From Martinezella dioscoreae (GTDB taxonomy: Bacteria > Pseudomonadota > Alphaproteobacteria > Rhizobiales > Rhizobiaceae), in assembly GCF_009176305.1 (NCBI RefSeq), contig NZ_BLAJ01000003.1:620001-684000 (forward strand): 64,000 bases of DNA. The letters are read 5' to 3'. This document shows, one piece after another, positions 17,513 through 26,574 of this stretch. The notes beneath the pieces were generated by a model. The model did not search any database. It saw only the letters and a list, made by a program, of their open reading frames with translations, and was not told the origin of the DNA. Positions within the stretch are counted from its first letter, which is position 1; every line of letters starts with the position of its first letter. The position numbers and the translations under genes are program-made.

Positions 17513-18009
17513 TGCTGTGGCCATCGATCGCGCTTCTGACCTTCGTGACGCTGCAGCGGCTGGCAGAGCTCGTCTATGCCAGGCACAATACCGCGGCGCT
17601 CCTTGCCCGCGGCGCTCGGGAACATGCGCCGGAGCATTATCCCTTCATGGTGGCGATGCATACGACATGGCTGATAGGATTGTGGTTGCTCGCCATCGGC
17701 CGGTCGGTCGATCCCGCCTGGTTTGTGCTCTTCATGGTGCTGCAGGGACTGCGTCTCTGGGTGCTGGTGACACTCAAGGATCGTTGGACGACACGCATCA
17801 TCATCCTGCCCCGCGCGGCGCTGGTGACCAAAGGACCCTATCGCTTCCTCAGCCATCCGAACTATGCCGTTGTCGTCGGCGAGATCGCCGTCTTGCCGCT
17901 CGCTTTCGGCATGCCGCTTTATGCCGCGATCTTTTCTCTGCTCAACGGCATCATTCTTGCTATCCGCATCCGCGCCGAAAACGCCTGCCTGCGACAGACT
18001 GCAAGCTGA
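17512..18009 (+). CDS. Isoprenylcysteine carboxyl methyltransferase-like membrane methyltransferase
   Basis: 165 residues from the ATG at 17512, which overlaps the preceding stop (TGATG); a GTG at 17509 is also possible. GAGGAGGG precedes both. Four to five hydrophobic segments make it an inner-membrane protein. The C-terminal motif GPYRFLSHPNYAVVVGEI, followed by RIRAENACLR, matches the ICMT family. In Bacillus and Streptomyces, a partner of this type (BpsB/SrsB, known in the literature) methylates the product of the type III synthase. By analogy it should O-methylate the polyketide. Substrate identity is inference. Confidence 0.85.
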   Translation: MLWPSIALLTFVTLQRLAELVYARHNTAALLARGAREHAPEHYPFMVAMHTTWLIGLWLLAIGRSVDPAWFVLFMVLQGLRLWVLVTLKDRWTTRIIILPRAALVTKGPYRFLSHPNYAVVVGEIAVLPLAFGMPLYAAIFSLLNGIILAIRIRAENACLRQTAS

Positions 18010-18127
18010 TCCGCATTTTTCAATTGCGCCACTGAAATTTGGCAGGCATTTTCGATGCTTAGAGCGCGGTCAGGCAATGCGGAACGACCGGGTGGCAATG
18101 CAATGAGCATGCGGATAGCAGGGTGAG

Positions 18128-19375
18128 ATGACAAAGAACGCAATCGTTCTCGGTGCTGGTATCGTCGGGGTTTCGACGGCAATCCATCTGCAGCGGCGGG
18201 GACGGCAAGTCGTCCTCGTCGATCGGCAGCCACCGGGCCGTGGGACCTCGTTCGGCAATGCCGGCCTTATCCAGCGCGAGGGCGTGGTGCCCTATGGCTT
18301 TCCGCAGCAATTCGGCCTGCTGCTGCGCTATGCCTTCAATAACCGCATCGACGCGCATTACCATCTGCGCGCGCTGCCGGCGCAGATCGCCTTCCTCGCG
18401 CGCTATTGGTGGAACTCCAATACCAAGCGCCACGAGATGATCTCGCGCGCCTATGCGCCGCTCATCGAACATTCCGTCAGCGAGCACAATGACCTCATCG
18501 AAGCCTCGCATGCAGAGGAGCTCATTCGCAAGAATGGCTGGATGGAGCTCTTCCGCTCGAACGAGAAGCGGGATGCCGAGTTTGCCGAGGCGGAGCGCCT
18601 CAGCCGCGAATTCGGCATCGGCTATGACGCGCTGAACAGCGCAGAGATCGCAAGTGCCGAGCCGCATCTGAGAGGCAGCTTTGCCGGAGCACTTCGCTGG
18701 CGCGATCCCTGGTCGGTGCTGGACCCGCACGGATTGACGGCCGCCTATCGGCAATATTTCGAAAGCATTGGCGGCCGTGTGACGACCGGAGACGCGGTTT
18801 CGCTCGGCATGGCAGGTTCGGCCTGGAGAATGGTGACGGCGGAGGGATCGATCGAGGCGGAGGATGTTGTCGTCGCACTCGGCCCCTGGGCCGATATCGT
18901 CACGAAACGCTTCGGCTATGCTTTCCCGCTCGGCGTTAAGCGCGGCTACCACATGCATTACGCCGCCGAGGGCAATGCCATCCTCAACAACTGGATGCTG
19001 GATGCCGAGCGTGGCTATCTGCTGGCGCCGATGAGCCGGGGCATCCGGCTGACGACCGGCGCCGAATTCGCCCTGCGCGATGCACCGAAGACCCCGGTGC
19101 AGCTCGACCGTGCCGAGGCCGTCGCGCGCACCACCTTTCCGCTCGGCGAACGGCTCGATCCGGAACCCTGGATGGGCGCTCGCCCCTGCACGCCCGACAT
19201 GATGCCGATCATCGGCAAGGCGCCGCGCCACAACGGCCTATGGTTCGCTTTCGGCCATGCCCATCATGGATTGACGCTCGGCCCGGTGACCGGCCGCGTG
19301 CTTGCCGAGCTCATCACCGGCGAGACGCCGTTCATCGATATTTCGGCCTATGCTCCTAGCCGATTTGCGCCCTGA
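18128..19375 (+). CDS. FAD-dependent D-amino acid dehydrogenase-like oxidoreductase
   Basis: 415 residues. A Rossmann FAD-binding motif opens the protein (IVLGAGIVGVSTAIHL, 6-20) and a matching C-terminal segment ARPCTPDMMPIIGKAPRHNGLWFAFGHAHHGLTLGP closes the DAO domain. The family (DadA and relatives) deaminates D-amino acids or other amines and passes electrons to the membrane chain. No quinone or subunit partner lies beside it. A good GGGTGAG ribosome site precedes the ATG. The exact substrate cannot be told. Confidence 0.88.
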   Translation: MTKNAIVLGAGIVGVSTAIHLQRRGRQVVLVDRQPPGRGTSFGNAGLIQREGVVPYGFPQQFGLLLRYAFNNRIDAHYHLRALPAQIAFLARYWWNSNTKRHEMISRAYAPLIEHSVSEHNDLIEASHAEELIRKNGWMELFRSNEKRDAEFAEAERLSREFGIGYDALNSAEIASAEPHLRGSFAGALRWRDPWSVLDPHGLTAAYRQYFESIGGRVTTGDAVSLGMAGSAWRMVTAEGSIEAEDVVVALGPWADIVTKRFGYAFPLGVKRGYHMHYAAEGNAILNNWMLDAERGYLLAPMSRGIRLTTGAEFALRDAPKTPVQLDRAEAVARTTFPLGERLDPEPWMGARPCTPDMMPIIGKAPRHNGLWFAFGHAHHGLTLGPVTGRVLAELITGETPFIDISAYAPSRFAP

Positions 19376-19386
19376 GCCTTTGGCTT

Positions 19387-19485
19387 AGAGCGGTTCAGCT
19401 TTTCACGGAATCTCCGAACCGCTCTATCTCTTTGGTTGCACGCAATTCCGGACGGAAAACCGCTACCCACTTTTCCTGGAATTGC
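19387..19485. repeat. Composite palindromic intergenic repeat of Rhizobiaceae
   Basis: Two inverted repeats in tandem: AGAGCGGTTC/GAACCGCTCT (19387-19425), then GCAATTCC-x-GGAAAA/TTTTCCTGGAATTGC (19442-19485). The wording (ACGCAATTCCGGACGGAAAACCG, shown here only in part) is the type found many times between genes in Rhizobium and Sinorhizobium genomes. It lies between the convergent oxidoreductase and gluconokinase genes, where it could serve as a bidirectional terminator. Confidence 0.75.
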
Positions 19486-19486
19486 T

Positions 19487-20014
19487 TTAGAGGATTGCCC
19501 GGAGACTTTTGACAGAGGCATCGACGATCTCTTCGATCGTGGCGTCGATGTCGACGGTCACGACGCCGGGCTCGCCGGTCGGCACTTCCAAAGTCTGCAG
19601 CTGGCTTTCGAGCAGTGACGCCGGCATGAAATGCCCCTTGCGCTCGCCCATGCGCTTCGTCAGCAGCTCCTTCGAGCCTTCGAGATAGATGAAATAGAGA
19701 TGGCCGCCGGCAGACGCCCGCAGGCGTTCGCGATAGACACGCTTCAGCGCCGAGCAGGTAACGACAACTCCCTCGTTTTTCGCAAGGCTTGCCGATATTT
19801 CCTGACCGATCTTTTCGAGCCAGGGCCAACGATCCTCGTCCGTCAGGGGGATGCCCTTGCTCATCTTCTCGACATTGGCGGCCGGATGCAGCGCGTCGCC
19901 TTCGATAAAATGGATGCCAAGCTTGGCCGCGACACCCTCACCGATTGAGGATTTGCCACTGCCGCTCACACCCATGACGATGATGGCAAGGGGAACGTCT
20001 TGATTATCGTGCAT
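19487..20014 (-). CDS. gntK: Gluconokinase
   Basis: 175 residues from the ATG at 20014; an upstream in-frame extension has no ribosome site. The P-loop GVSGSGKS (15-22) is in a shikimate-kinase-like fold, followed by the GntK patterns FIEGDALHP, GIPLTDEDRWPWL and TCSALKRVYRERLR. It phosphorylates gluconate to 6-phosphogluconate, the entry to the Entner-Doudoroff pathway, whose core genes zwf, pgl and edd lie 40 kb away. It is immediately downstream of the dpp operon on the same strand with 74 bases between, and may be separately transcribed. Confidence 0.9.
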   Translation of the reverse strand: MHDNQDVPLAIIVMGVSGSGKSSIGEGVAAKLGIHFIEGDALHPAANVEKMSKGIPLTDEDRWPWLEKIGQEISASLAKNEGVVVTCSALKRVYRERLRASAGGHLYFIYLEGSKELLTKRMGERKGHFMPASLLESQLQTLEVPTGEPGVVTVDIDATIEEIVDASVKSLRAIL

Positions 20015-20088
20015 AAGGCCTGTCCGGAATGATTGACTTGAACGGGGCACGACCGGTCTCGCCAGCCGTGCCCGATTCACAACTTGGA

Positions 20089-21042
20089 TCAATCCAGCGG
20101 AAAGAAACAGGAAAATTTATGCGTTCCCTCGCCTGCGAGTTCCGGTTCGACCTGCCGGCACTTGTCCTGGGCACGCCAGCAGCGCGGATTGAAGTGACAT
20201 CCCTTCGGCGGATTGAGCGGGGACGGCAATTCGCCCTGAAGGCGGATACGGTTCTTTTCGCGATCCGGATCGGCGATCGGCGTCGCCGACAGTAGGGCGG
20301 CCGTATAGGGATGGCGCGGCCGGGTGAAGACCTCTTCCGCCGTGCCGGTTTCCACCGGGCGTCCGAGATACATAACCATCACATCGTCTGCGATATGACG
20401 GACGACGGAGAGGCCATGCGAGATAAAGAGGTAGGCAAGGCCCATCTCTTTCTGCAGGTCCATCAGCAAGTTCAGGACCTGCGCCTGAATCGACAGATCG
20501 AGTGCGGACACCGGCTCATCGAGCACCAGCACCTTCGGCCGCAGCATCAGGGCGCGTGCGATGGCGATGCGCTGGCGCTGGCCGCCCGAGAACATATGCG
20601 GATAACGATCGTAGTGTTCCGGGCGCAGACCGACGCGCGCCATCATCTCCTCCACCTTGCGGCGGCGTGTGGCGGCATCATCATCCGTGTTGATCTTCAG
20701 CGGCTCTTCCAGGATAGAGCCGACCTTCTGACGCGGGTTCAGCGAGCCATAGGGGTTCTGAAACACGATCTGCACGGCGCTGCGCAGGCTGCGGTCGCCG
20801 AGTCTGGCGGGCTTGCCGTCGATCAGCAATTCGCCCGCCGTCGGATTTTCGATCATCGTCACCAGACGGGCGAGCGTCGATTTACCGCAGCCGGATTCGC
20901 CGACGACAGCGAGCGTGCGGCCCGACTGCAGGCTGAAGCTGACGCCGTTCAGCGCCTTGACGGTCGCTTCCGGTTTGAAGGTGCCGCGCTTGACGGTGTA
21001 GAAACGGGCGAGATCGCGCCCTTCGAGAACAGCGCCGGTCAT
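20089..21042 (-). CDS. dppF: Dipeptide/5-aminolevulinate ABC transporter ATPase DppF
   Basis: 317 residues from the ATG at 21042, which overlaps the dppD stop (ATGA). Walker A GESGCGKST, signature SGGQRQRIAIAR and Walker B VLVLDEPVSALD are present. The oligopeptide-family C-terminal cysteine cluster is also present (GCHFNPRCWRAQDKC), which in this class of ATPases holds an iron-sulfur cluster or zinc. It is the second ATPase of the dpp operon and works on the cytosolic face with DppD, DppB and DppC. Confidence 0.94.
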   Translation of the reverse strand: MTGAVLEGRDLARFYTVKRGTFKPEATVKALNGVSFSLQSGRTLAVVGESGCGKSTLARLVTMIENPTAGELLIDGKPARLGDRSLRSAVQIVFQNPYGSLNPRQKVGSILEEPLKINTDDDAATRRRKVEEMMARVGLRPEHYDRYPHMFSGGQRQRIAIARALMLRPKVLVLDEPVSALDLSIQAQVLNLLMDLQKEMGLAYLFISHGLSVVRHIADDVMVMYLGRPVETGTAEEVFTRPRHPYTAALLSATPIADPDREKNRIRLQGELPSPLNPPKGCHFNPRCWRAQDKCRQVEPELAGEGTHKFSCFFPLD

Positions 21043-22055
21043 GCGGCACCTCCTGCTTTTTGCGTGGCGGCAATCCCGGGGTGGCCGAGCGGCTTGCCAT
21101 GTTGCAGCGGATAATTGCATAGGGCTACGCCCAATTCAGGCCCCTGACGCTTGACGCCCTTATCGCATTCCGGCGTGGCAAAGGAACAGCGGGGCGCAAA
21201 GAGACAGCCCGTCGGGCGATCATGCTGACCGGGAACGACGCCGGCGATCGATGGCAGGCGCTCGCCGACTTCGGCACGTTCCGGCAGAGCCGAGAGAAGG
21301 GCTGCCGTATAGGGATGATGCGGATCGCGGAACAGCGCCTTGACCGGCTGCTCCTCGACCTTCTGGCCGGCATATTGCACCTGCACGCGCTCCGCCGTTT
21401 CGGCGACGACGCCCATGTCATGGGTGATGAGCACGAGCGCCATGCCCTGCTCCCGCTGCAGGCGCACGAGCAGGTCGAGGATCTGCGCCTGGATCGTCAC
21501 GTCGAGCGCGGTCGTGGGCTCATCGGCGATCAGCAGTTTCGGATTGCAGGCGAGCGCCATGGCGATCATGACGCGCTGGCTCATGCCGCCGGACATCTGA
21601 TGCGGGAAGTTCGACAGCCGATCCTCGGGCGCGGGAATGCCGACAAGATTCAGCAGTTCGATCGAGCGTTCGCGACGCGCCTTGCGGTCAAGCCCCATGT
21701 GGATGCGCAGTGTCTCGCCGAGCTGGAAGCCGACCGTGAAGCACGGATTGAGGCTCGACATGGGTTCCTGGAAGATCATTGCCATGTCCTTGCCGATGAT
21801 CTTACGGCGCTGGCGCGAGGAGATGCCGCGCAGATCCTTGCCATCGAACATCATGCGGTCGGCGGTGATCTTCGCCGTCCAGGGCAGAAGGCCCATCATG
21901 GCCAGCATGGAGACGGATTTGCCGGAACCGGATTCGCCGACGATCGAGAGGATTTCTCCCTTGTCGCAGGTGAGCGAAACGCCATCGACCGCCCGGAACA
22001 GGCCGGACGAGGTCTGGAATTCAACGGATAGGTTTTCAATATCGAGGAGTGCCAT
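21039..22055 (-). CDS. dppD: Dipeptide ABC transporter ATPase DppD
   Basis: 338 residues from the ATG at 22055, coupled to the dppC stop (TAATG). Walker A GESGSGKS, signature [14 protein letters not shown] and Walker [19 protein letters not shown] are clear. The C-terminal oligopeptide-permease extension carries a Cys motif ([15 protein letters not shown]). It is one of two ATPases in the operon, and its wording ([16 protein letters not shown]) is typical of DppD. The operon is known in R. leguminosarum to carry both dipeptides and 5-aminolevulinic acid. Confidence 0.94.
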   Translation of the reverse strand: MALLDIENLSVEFQTSSGLFRAVDGVSLTCDKGEILSIVGESGSGKSVSMLAMMGLLPWTAKITADRMMFDGKDLRGISSRQRRKIIGKDMAMIFQEPMSSLNPCFTVGFQLGETLRIHMGLDRKARRERSIELLNLVGIPAPEDRLSNFPHQMSGGMSQRVMIAMALACNPKLLIADEPTTALDVTIQAQILDLLVRLQREQGMALVLITHDMGVVAETAERVQVQYAGQKVEEQPVKALFRDPHHPYTAALLSALPERAEVGERLPSIAGVVPGQHDRPTGCLFAPRCSFATPECDKGVKRQGPELGVALCNYPLQHGKPLGHPGIAATQKAGGAA

Positions 22056-22963
22056 TACGACCTCTTCAGCTTCGGGTCGAACGCATCGCGCAGGCCGTCG
22101 CCCATCAGGTTGATGGCGAGCACTGTGATCAGGATGCAGAGACCGGGGAAAGTAACGAGCCAAGGGTTGCTCTGGAAGAATTCACGCGAATCCGCGAGCA
22201 TCGTACCCCATTCCGGCGTCGGCGGCTGCGCGCCCTGGCCGAGGAAGCCGAGGGCTGCAGCATCGAGAATGGCGGCCGAAAAGGCAAGCGTCGCCTGCAC
22301 GATCAGCGGACCGAGGCAATTCGGCAGGATCGTCTTGAACATCAGCCGCAGAGGACCGGCGCCGGCAACACGCGAGGCGATGACATATTCCTTGTCGCGC
22401 TCGGCCATGACGGAAGCGCGGGTCAGACGAACGAAATGCGGCTGGTTGACGATGGAGATCGCGATCATCGCATTGGTCAGGCCCGGTCCGAGGATTGCCA
22501 CCAGCACCAGGGCAAGCAGCAATGACGGGATGGCAAGAATGATGTCCATGATGCGCATAATGATCGTATCGATGCGGCCACGGGCGTAGCCGGCGACAAG
22601 GCCGATCAGGATGCCGGCGATCGCCGAAAGCGAGGCAACGACGAGGCCGATAAACAGCGAGAAGCGCGTGCCATAGATGAGGCGCGACAGGAGATCGCGA
22701 CCATTGGCATCGGTGCCGAGTAGGAAACTGCTATTGCTGCCCTCCGCCCAGGCTGGCGGCAGACGCTGCATGTCGCTGCCGTAAGCGGCATCGGGATTGT
22801 GAGGCGCCACGACGCCGGCAAAGATTGCCAGAAACAGGACAAAGAGGAAGATCGCAAGGCCGATGACGGCGCCCTTGTTGCGAGAGAAATAATACCAGAA
22901 CTCCGCAAGAGCGGAAGGACGGTCGGATTTGACACTAACCGTTTTGACGCTAACCGTGCTCAT
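22055..22963 (-). CDS. dppC: Dipeptide ABC transporter permease DppC
   Basis: 302 residues from the ATG at 22963, with AGGAG 7 bases upstream. Six membrane helices are predicted, with the family EAA loop (VMAERDKEYVIASRVAGAGPLRLMFKTILPN). A short direct repeat in the coding start (TVSVKTVSVK) gives a duplicated SVKTV segment. It forms the translocation pore with DppB. Confidence 0.93.
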   Translation of the reverse strand: MSTVSVKTVSVKSDRPSALAEFWYYFSRNKGAVIGLAIFLFVLFLAIFAGVVAPHNPDAAYGSDMQRLPPAWAEGSNSSFLLGTDANGRDLLSRLIYGTRFSLFIGLVVASLSAIAGILIGLVAGYARGRIDTIIMRIMDIILAIPSLLLALVLVAILGPGLTNAMIAISIVNQPHFVRLTRASVMAERDKEYVIASRVAGAGPLRLMFKTILPNCLGPLIVQATLAFSAAILDAAALGFLGQGAQPPTPEWGTMLADSREFFQSNPWLVTFPGLCILITVLAINLMGDGLRDAFDPKLKRS

Positions 22964-22973
22964 GGGGCCGCTC

Positions 22974-23978
22974 CTAGTGACGAATGCGTGGGTTGACGAA
23001 GCCGTAGAGCAGGTCGACAGCAAGATTGACGAGCATGACGATGCCAGCGATCAACAACAGGCCACCCTGCACCACCGGATAATCGCGCTTGAAGACGGCG
23101 TCGATCATCCATTTGCCGATACCGGGCCAGGAGAAGATGCTTTCCGTCAGGATGGCGCCGCCAAGCAGCACGCCGACCTGCAGGCCGATCGTGGTGACGA
23201 CGGGGATCATCGCATTTCGCAACGCATGCACGGAAACGACGCGCAGTGGCGACAGGCCCTTGGAGCGCGCCGTGCGCACATAATCCTCGCCCAGCACTTC
23301 CAGCATGGCGGAGCGCGTCTGGCGCGCAATGACGGCGAGCGGAATGGTGCCGAGCACGATGGTCGGCAGGATCAGCGAATTCAAAGCGGACCAGAAGGCG
23401 CCCTTCTGAGCGGAGAGGAGGCTGTCTATCAGCATGAAGCCGGTGATCGGCTTGAAGAAATAGATGAGGCCGATGCGGCCGGAAACCGGCGTCCAGTGCA
23501 GATAGCCGTTGAAGACGATGATCAGCAGCAGGCCCCACCAGAAGATCGGCATGGAATAGCCGACAAGAGCCACACCCATGACGCTTTGATCGAACCATGT
23601 GCCGCGCTTGACGGCGGCGAAAACGCCGGCCGGAATGCCAAGACAGATCGCAAGGATCATGGCGCAGATCGACAATTCGAGCGTTGCCGGGAAGAAAGTC
23701 AGGAAGTCGGTCAGCACATCGCGCTTGGTGGTGATCGAGGTACCGAGGTCGCCATGCAGGGCGTTCCAGATATATCGGCCGTACTGTACCACCATCGGCT
23801 GGTCGTAGCCGAGATCGTGGGAGATTTGCGCATGACGTTCCGGCGACATGACGCGTTCGCCCGACAGCAGCATGACGGGATCGCCGGGAAGCAGGCGGAT
23901 GAAGGAGAAGGCGACGATCGATACGCCGAGAAATGTCGGGATCAGCACCGCTAGCCGGCTGAGAAGAAATCGCAACAT
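22974..23978 (-). CDS. dppB: Dipeptide ABC transporter permease DppB
   Basis: 334 residues. The N-terminus MLRFLLSRLAVLIPTFLGVSIVAF and the central RLLPGDPV loop are standard for DppB, with six membrane helices and the EAA loop near EDYVRTARSKGLSPLRV. It is read after a pair of hairpins that separate it from dppA. Confidence 0.94.
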   Translation of the reverse strand: MLRFLLSRLAVLIPTFLGVSIVAFSFIRLLPGDPVMLLSGERVMSPERHAQISHDLGYDQPMVVQYGRYIWNALHGDLGTSITTKRDVLTDFLTFFPATLELSICAMILAICLGIPAGVFAAVKRGTWFDQSVMGVALVGYSMPIFWWGLLLIIVFNGYLHWTPVSGRIGLIYFFKPITGFMLIDSLLSAQKGAFWSALNSLILPTIVLGTIPLAVIARQTRSAMLEVLGEDYVRTARSKGLSPLRVVSVHALRNAMIPVVTTIGLQVGVLLGGAILTESIFSWPGIGKWMIDAVFKRDYPVVQGGLLLIAGIVMLVNLAVDLLYGFVNPRIRH

Positions 23979-23997
23979 GGCAGATGTCCAAATTTTT

Positions 23998-24049
23998 CCG
24001 GCGGTCAGACAGGGTGTCTGACCGCCGGGTCGCCCGGTCTTAGCCGGGC
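23998..24049 (-). promoter_or_regulatory. Tandem hairpins between dppA and dppB
   Basis: A 14-bp stem with a 3-base loop (arms CCGGCGGTCAGACA / TGTCTGACCGCCGG, 23998-24028) and a second hairpin GCCCGG/CCGGGC (24032-24049) lie directly after dppA. No T-run follows, so they are likely partial terminators or RNA-stability elements that let the binding-protein mRNA exceed the permease mRNA, as known for such operons. Confidence 0.6.
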
Positions 24050-24067
24050 ATTCTCACAGATTTTTCG

Positions 24068-25663
24068 TTATTCGGCGATATCGACGCCATCGAAGCGGTG
24101 AACGCCGACCGGATCCTGGAAGTAGCCGGAGACATTCTTCGTCATCGGGATGAACTCTTCCGAATGGTCGATGGTCATCCAGGGAGCTTCGCGCTTGAAG
24201 ACGACCTGAGCCTGTTCGTAGAGCTTGGTGCGCTCCTTGACGTCGGCTGTCTGCTTGGCCTTCTTCACGAGATCGTCGAATTCCTTGTTGCACCACTGCG
24301 CGCGGTTGTTGCCGCCGACGGCATCGCAGCCGAGAAGCGTGTCAAGGAAGTTGTCCGGATCGCCGTTGTCACCCGTCCAACCGAGGATGGCCGCACCGTC
24401 GCGGTCCTTGGCGGAAGAGAGCTTCAGGTACTGAGCCCAGTCATAGGTGACGATCTCGACCTTGACGCCGATCTTGGCCAGGTCTGCCTGCATGAGTTCG
24501 GCAGCGCGGCGGGCGTTCAGCATGTACGGACGCGAAACCGGCATTGCCCAGATCTTCATGCTCAAATCCTTGACGCCAGCCTTTTCAAGCAGCTTCTTGG
24601 CTTCGTCCGGATTGTAGGCGTCGTCCTTCACGTCCTTGTTGTAGGACCACATGGTCGGCGGGATCGGGTTGGTCGCAACCTTGCCGGAACCCTGGAAGAC
24701 GGCATCAACGATGGCCTGCTTGTTGACGGCCATGTTGATCGCCTTGCGAACTTCGACCTTGTCGAACGGCGCAACGAGCGTGTTGTAGGCAAGGTAGGAA
24801 ACGTTCAGGCCGGCCTGTTCGAGAACCTTGAGGTTCTTGTCAGCCTTCAGATCCTTGATGTCGGCGGCGTTCGGGTAAGGCATGAGGTTGCATTCGCCGG
24901 ACTTCAGCTTCTGCGCGCGGACGGATGCATCCGGCGTAATCGCGAAGACGAGATCGTCGATCTTCTCCTTGCCCTTGAAGTAGGTTTCGTTCGCCTTGTA
25001 GCGGATGACGGCATCCGGCTGGTAGGCGACGAAGGTGAACGCGCCGGTGCCGAGCGGCTGCTGGTTCATCTGCTCCATCTTCTTGTCGGCCTGCAGCTTG
25101 TCTGCATATTCCTTCGACAGGATCGAGGCGAAGTCCATGGCGAGGTCGGCGAGGAACGGAGCTTCCGGACGGTTCAGAACGAACTTGACGGTGAGGTCAT
25201 CGACCTTGTCGATCGACTTGATGAGCTTGGGGAAGCCCATGCCGTCGGCATATTCATAGGAACCGCCGGCAACATACTTGGCCCACGGATTGTCCGTACC
25301 GAGCTGACGGCCGATCGAGAAGATGACGTCGTCGGCATTGAGGTCACGCGTCGGCGTGAAGAAATCGGTCGTCTGGAACTTCACGCCCTTGCGAAGCTTG
25401 AAGGTGTATTCCTTGCCGTCGGGGGAAACGGTCCAGCTTTCGGCGAGGCCGGGTTCGATCTCGGTGCTGCCGTGCTTGAATTCGACAAGACGGCTATAAA
25501 CCGTGCGCGAGGAAGCATCAAATGTGGTGCCGGCGGTATAGATGCCGGGATCGAAACCTTCCGGCGAACCTTCCGAGCAATAGACAAGCGTTTTCGACCA
25601 GGCGGACGTCGCCATGACCGAAGCCAAGGCTGTCACTGCCAGCAGGACAGAAATCTTTTTCAT
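24068..25663 (-). CDS. dppA: Dipeptide/5-aminolevulinate-binding periplasmic protein DppA
   Basis: 531 residues from the ATG at 25663, which begins a signal peptide (MKKISVLLAVTALASVMATSAWS). The mature part has the SBP family 5 pattern: YCSEGSPEGFDPG, LAESWTVSPDGKEYTFKLRKGVKF and GWTGDNGDPDNFL. In the R. leguminosarum literature DppABCDF imports dipeptides and 5-aminolevulinic acid, the haem precursor, which fits its place beside rirA. The leader before it is AT-rich. Confidence 0.95.
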   Translation of the reverse strand: MKKISVLLAVTALASVMATSAWSKTLVYCSEGSPEGFDPGIYTAGTTFDASSRTVYSRLVEFKHGSTEIEPGLAESWTVSPDGKEYTFKLRKGVKFQTTDFFTPTRDLNADDVIFSIGRQLGTDNPWAKYVAGGSYEYADGMGFPKLIKSIDKVDDLTVKFVLNRPEAPFLADLAMDFASILSKEYADKLQADKKMEQMNQQPLGTGAFTFVAYQPDAVIRYKANETYFKGKEKIDDLVFAITPDASVRAQKLKSGECNLMPYPNAADIKDLKADKNLKVLEQAGLNVSYLAYNTLVAPFDKVEVRKAINMAVNKQAIVDAVFQGSGKVATNPIPPTMWSYNKDVKDDAYNPDEAKKLLEKAGVKDLSMKIWAMPVSRPYMLNARRAAELMQADLAKIGVKVEIVTYDWAQYLKLSSAKDRDGAAILGWTGDNGDPDNFLDTLLGCDAVGGNNRAQWCNKEFDDLVKKAKQTADVKERTKLYEQAQVVFKREAPWMTIDHSEEFIPMTKNVSGYFQDPVGVHRFDGVDIAE

Positions 25664-26005
25664 GATATCGTTTCCCAGATTTGTTATTCTTTTGAAGCCG
25701 TGGACACCACCAGAGGTTCCCATCCGGATCGCGCCGATGGAACTTTATTTTAAGTTTGAAAGCAACAAGCGCCGCCTAAAATTTTTCCAATTTCTATAGT
25801 TTGGAAATTTTTGGGCGAAAAAACCTTTGAATTGGTAATTTTCTGGCAAAAAATTACGTGCTTTTGGTTGATTCAGAATGATTTGCCGTTTTCCTCTTTC
25901 CATCCGCCAACGGCCTATTGCCCGGATAGGAGGCAATACAAACGAAAATCCGCAGCTACCGGCGGTAACTGCGGACCAAAACATGACCGAACTTCGGATA
26001 ACCGA
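25664..26005. promoter_or_regulatory. dppA promoter region and rirA downstream region
   Basis: No gene. It is unusually AT-rich between 25740 and 25880, which fits the dpp promoter, with imperfect palindromes such as AAAATTTTTCCAA-N9-TTTGGAAATTT. I see no match to TGA-N9-TCA here, so the dpp operon has no obvious iron box in this leader. Confidence 0.5.
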
Positions 26006-26494
26006 TTAGGCGGCCGGGGCCGCGACCACCGGCTTCTTCGCAATCGCCTTGTGATCTTTGTCGGTGAGGCCGAGCAGGAAGTTGATCTGCGGGCGGGCCT
26101 TGACGAGGTCGTCGATGGAATATTCGGTCAGAACGTCGAAGAAAGCATTGAGCGCCTTGCGCAACGCCGAGTTGAGGCCGCAGCTATCGACTAGCGGGCA
26201 TTCCACCACCCCATCCTCGAAGCACTCCGCCATGGCGAAACTGTCCTCGGTGACGCGGACAACGTCGAACAGGCTGATATCGGTCGCCGGCTTCGCAAGC
26301 CGCACACCGCCATTGCGGCCACGCACAGTTTCAACGAGACCTGCCTTGGTCAGCGGCTGCAGGATCTTGAAGAGGAACAGCTCGGACACGCTGTATGCCT
26401 TGGCGATCTCCGGGATGCGGCTGAGATGGCCTTCATTGGCGGCGCAATACATCAGCATGCGCACGGCGTAATTGGTCTGCTTGGTCAAGCGCAT
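26006..26494 (-). CDS. rirA: Iron-responsive regulator RirA
   Basis: 162 residues, with AGGAG before the ATG. It is a Rrf2-family winged helix: MRLTKQTNYAVRMLMYCA, then VSELFLFKILQPLTKAGLVE and RGRNGGVRLAKP. Cys91, Cys99 and Cys105 in AECFEDGVVECPLVDSC are the iron-sulfur ligands of RirA. RirA represses iron-uptake genes when iron is sufficient and is a global regulator in rhizobia. Its neighbourhood (dpp on one side, mmsA-phasin-cbrA on the other) matches S. meliloti as I recall it. Its leader carries an ICE-like and an IRO-like motif. Confidence 0.97.
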   Translation of the reverse strand: MRLTKQTNYAVRMLMYCAANEGHLSRIPEIAKAYSVSELFLFKILQPLTKAGLVETVRGRNGGVRLAKPATDISLFDVVRVTEDSFAMAECFEDGVVECPLVDSCGLNSALRKALNAFFDVLTEYSIDDLVKARPQINFLLGLTDKDHKAIAKKPVVAAPAA

Positions 26495-26554
26495 GCCGAT
26501 CTCCTGGAATCAAGGCTGCTTAGGGGCTGACCCCGTATATAGTGGCTTTCTTAG

Positions 26555-26571
26555 TTTTGAACAATTCCAAA
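26555..26571. promoter_or_regulatory. ICE-like (Irr) operator upstream of rirA
   Basis: TTTTGAACAATTCCAAA fits the palindromic core TTT-N-GAA-N3-TTC-N-AAA of the iron control element recognised by Irr. It lies 61-77 bases upstream of the rirA start. Irr is known to repress rirA under low iron in Agrobacterium, so the site is functionally plausible. Confidence 0.6.
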
Positions 26572-26574
26572 ATA

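Noticed and set aside
18059..19231. 390-codon minus-strand frame within the DadA-like gene
   Set aside because: The plus strand carries a full FAD oxidoreductase with conserved motifs; the minus frame has no known domain.
24098..25753. 551-codon plus-strand frame over dppA
   Set aside because: Antisense shadow; dppA on the minus strand has a signal peptide and the binding-protein motifs.
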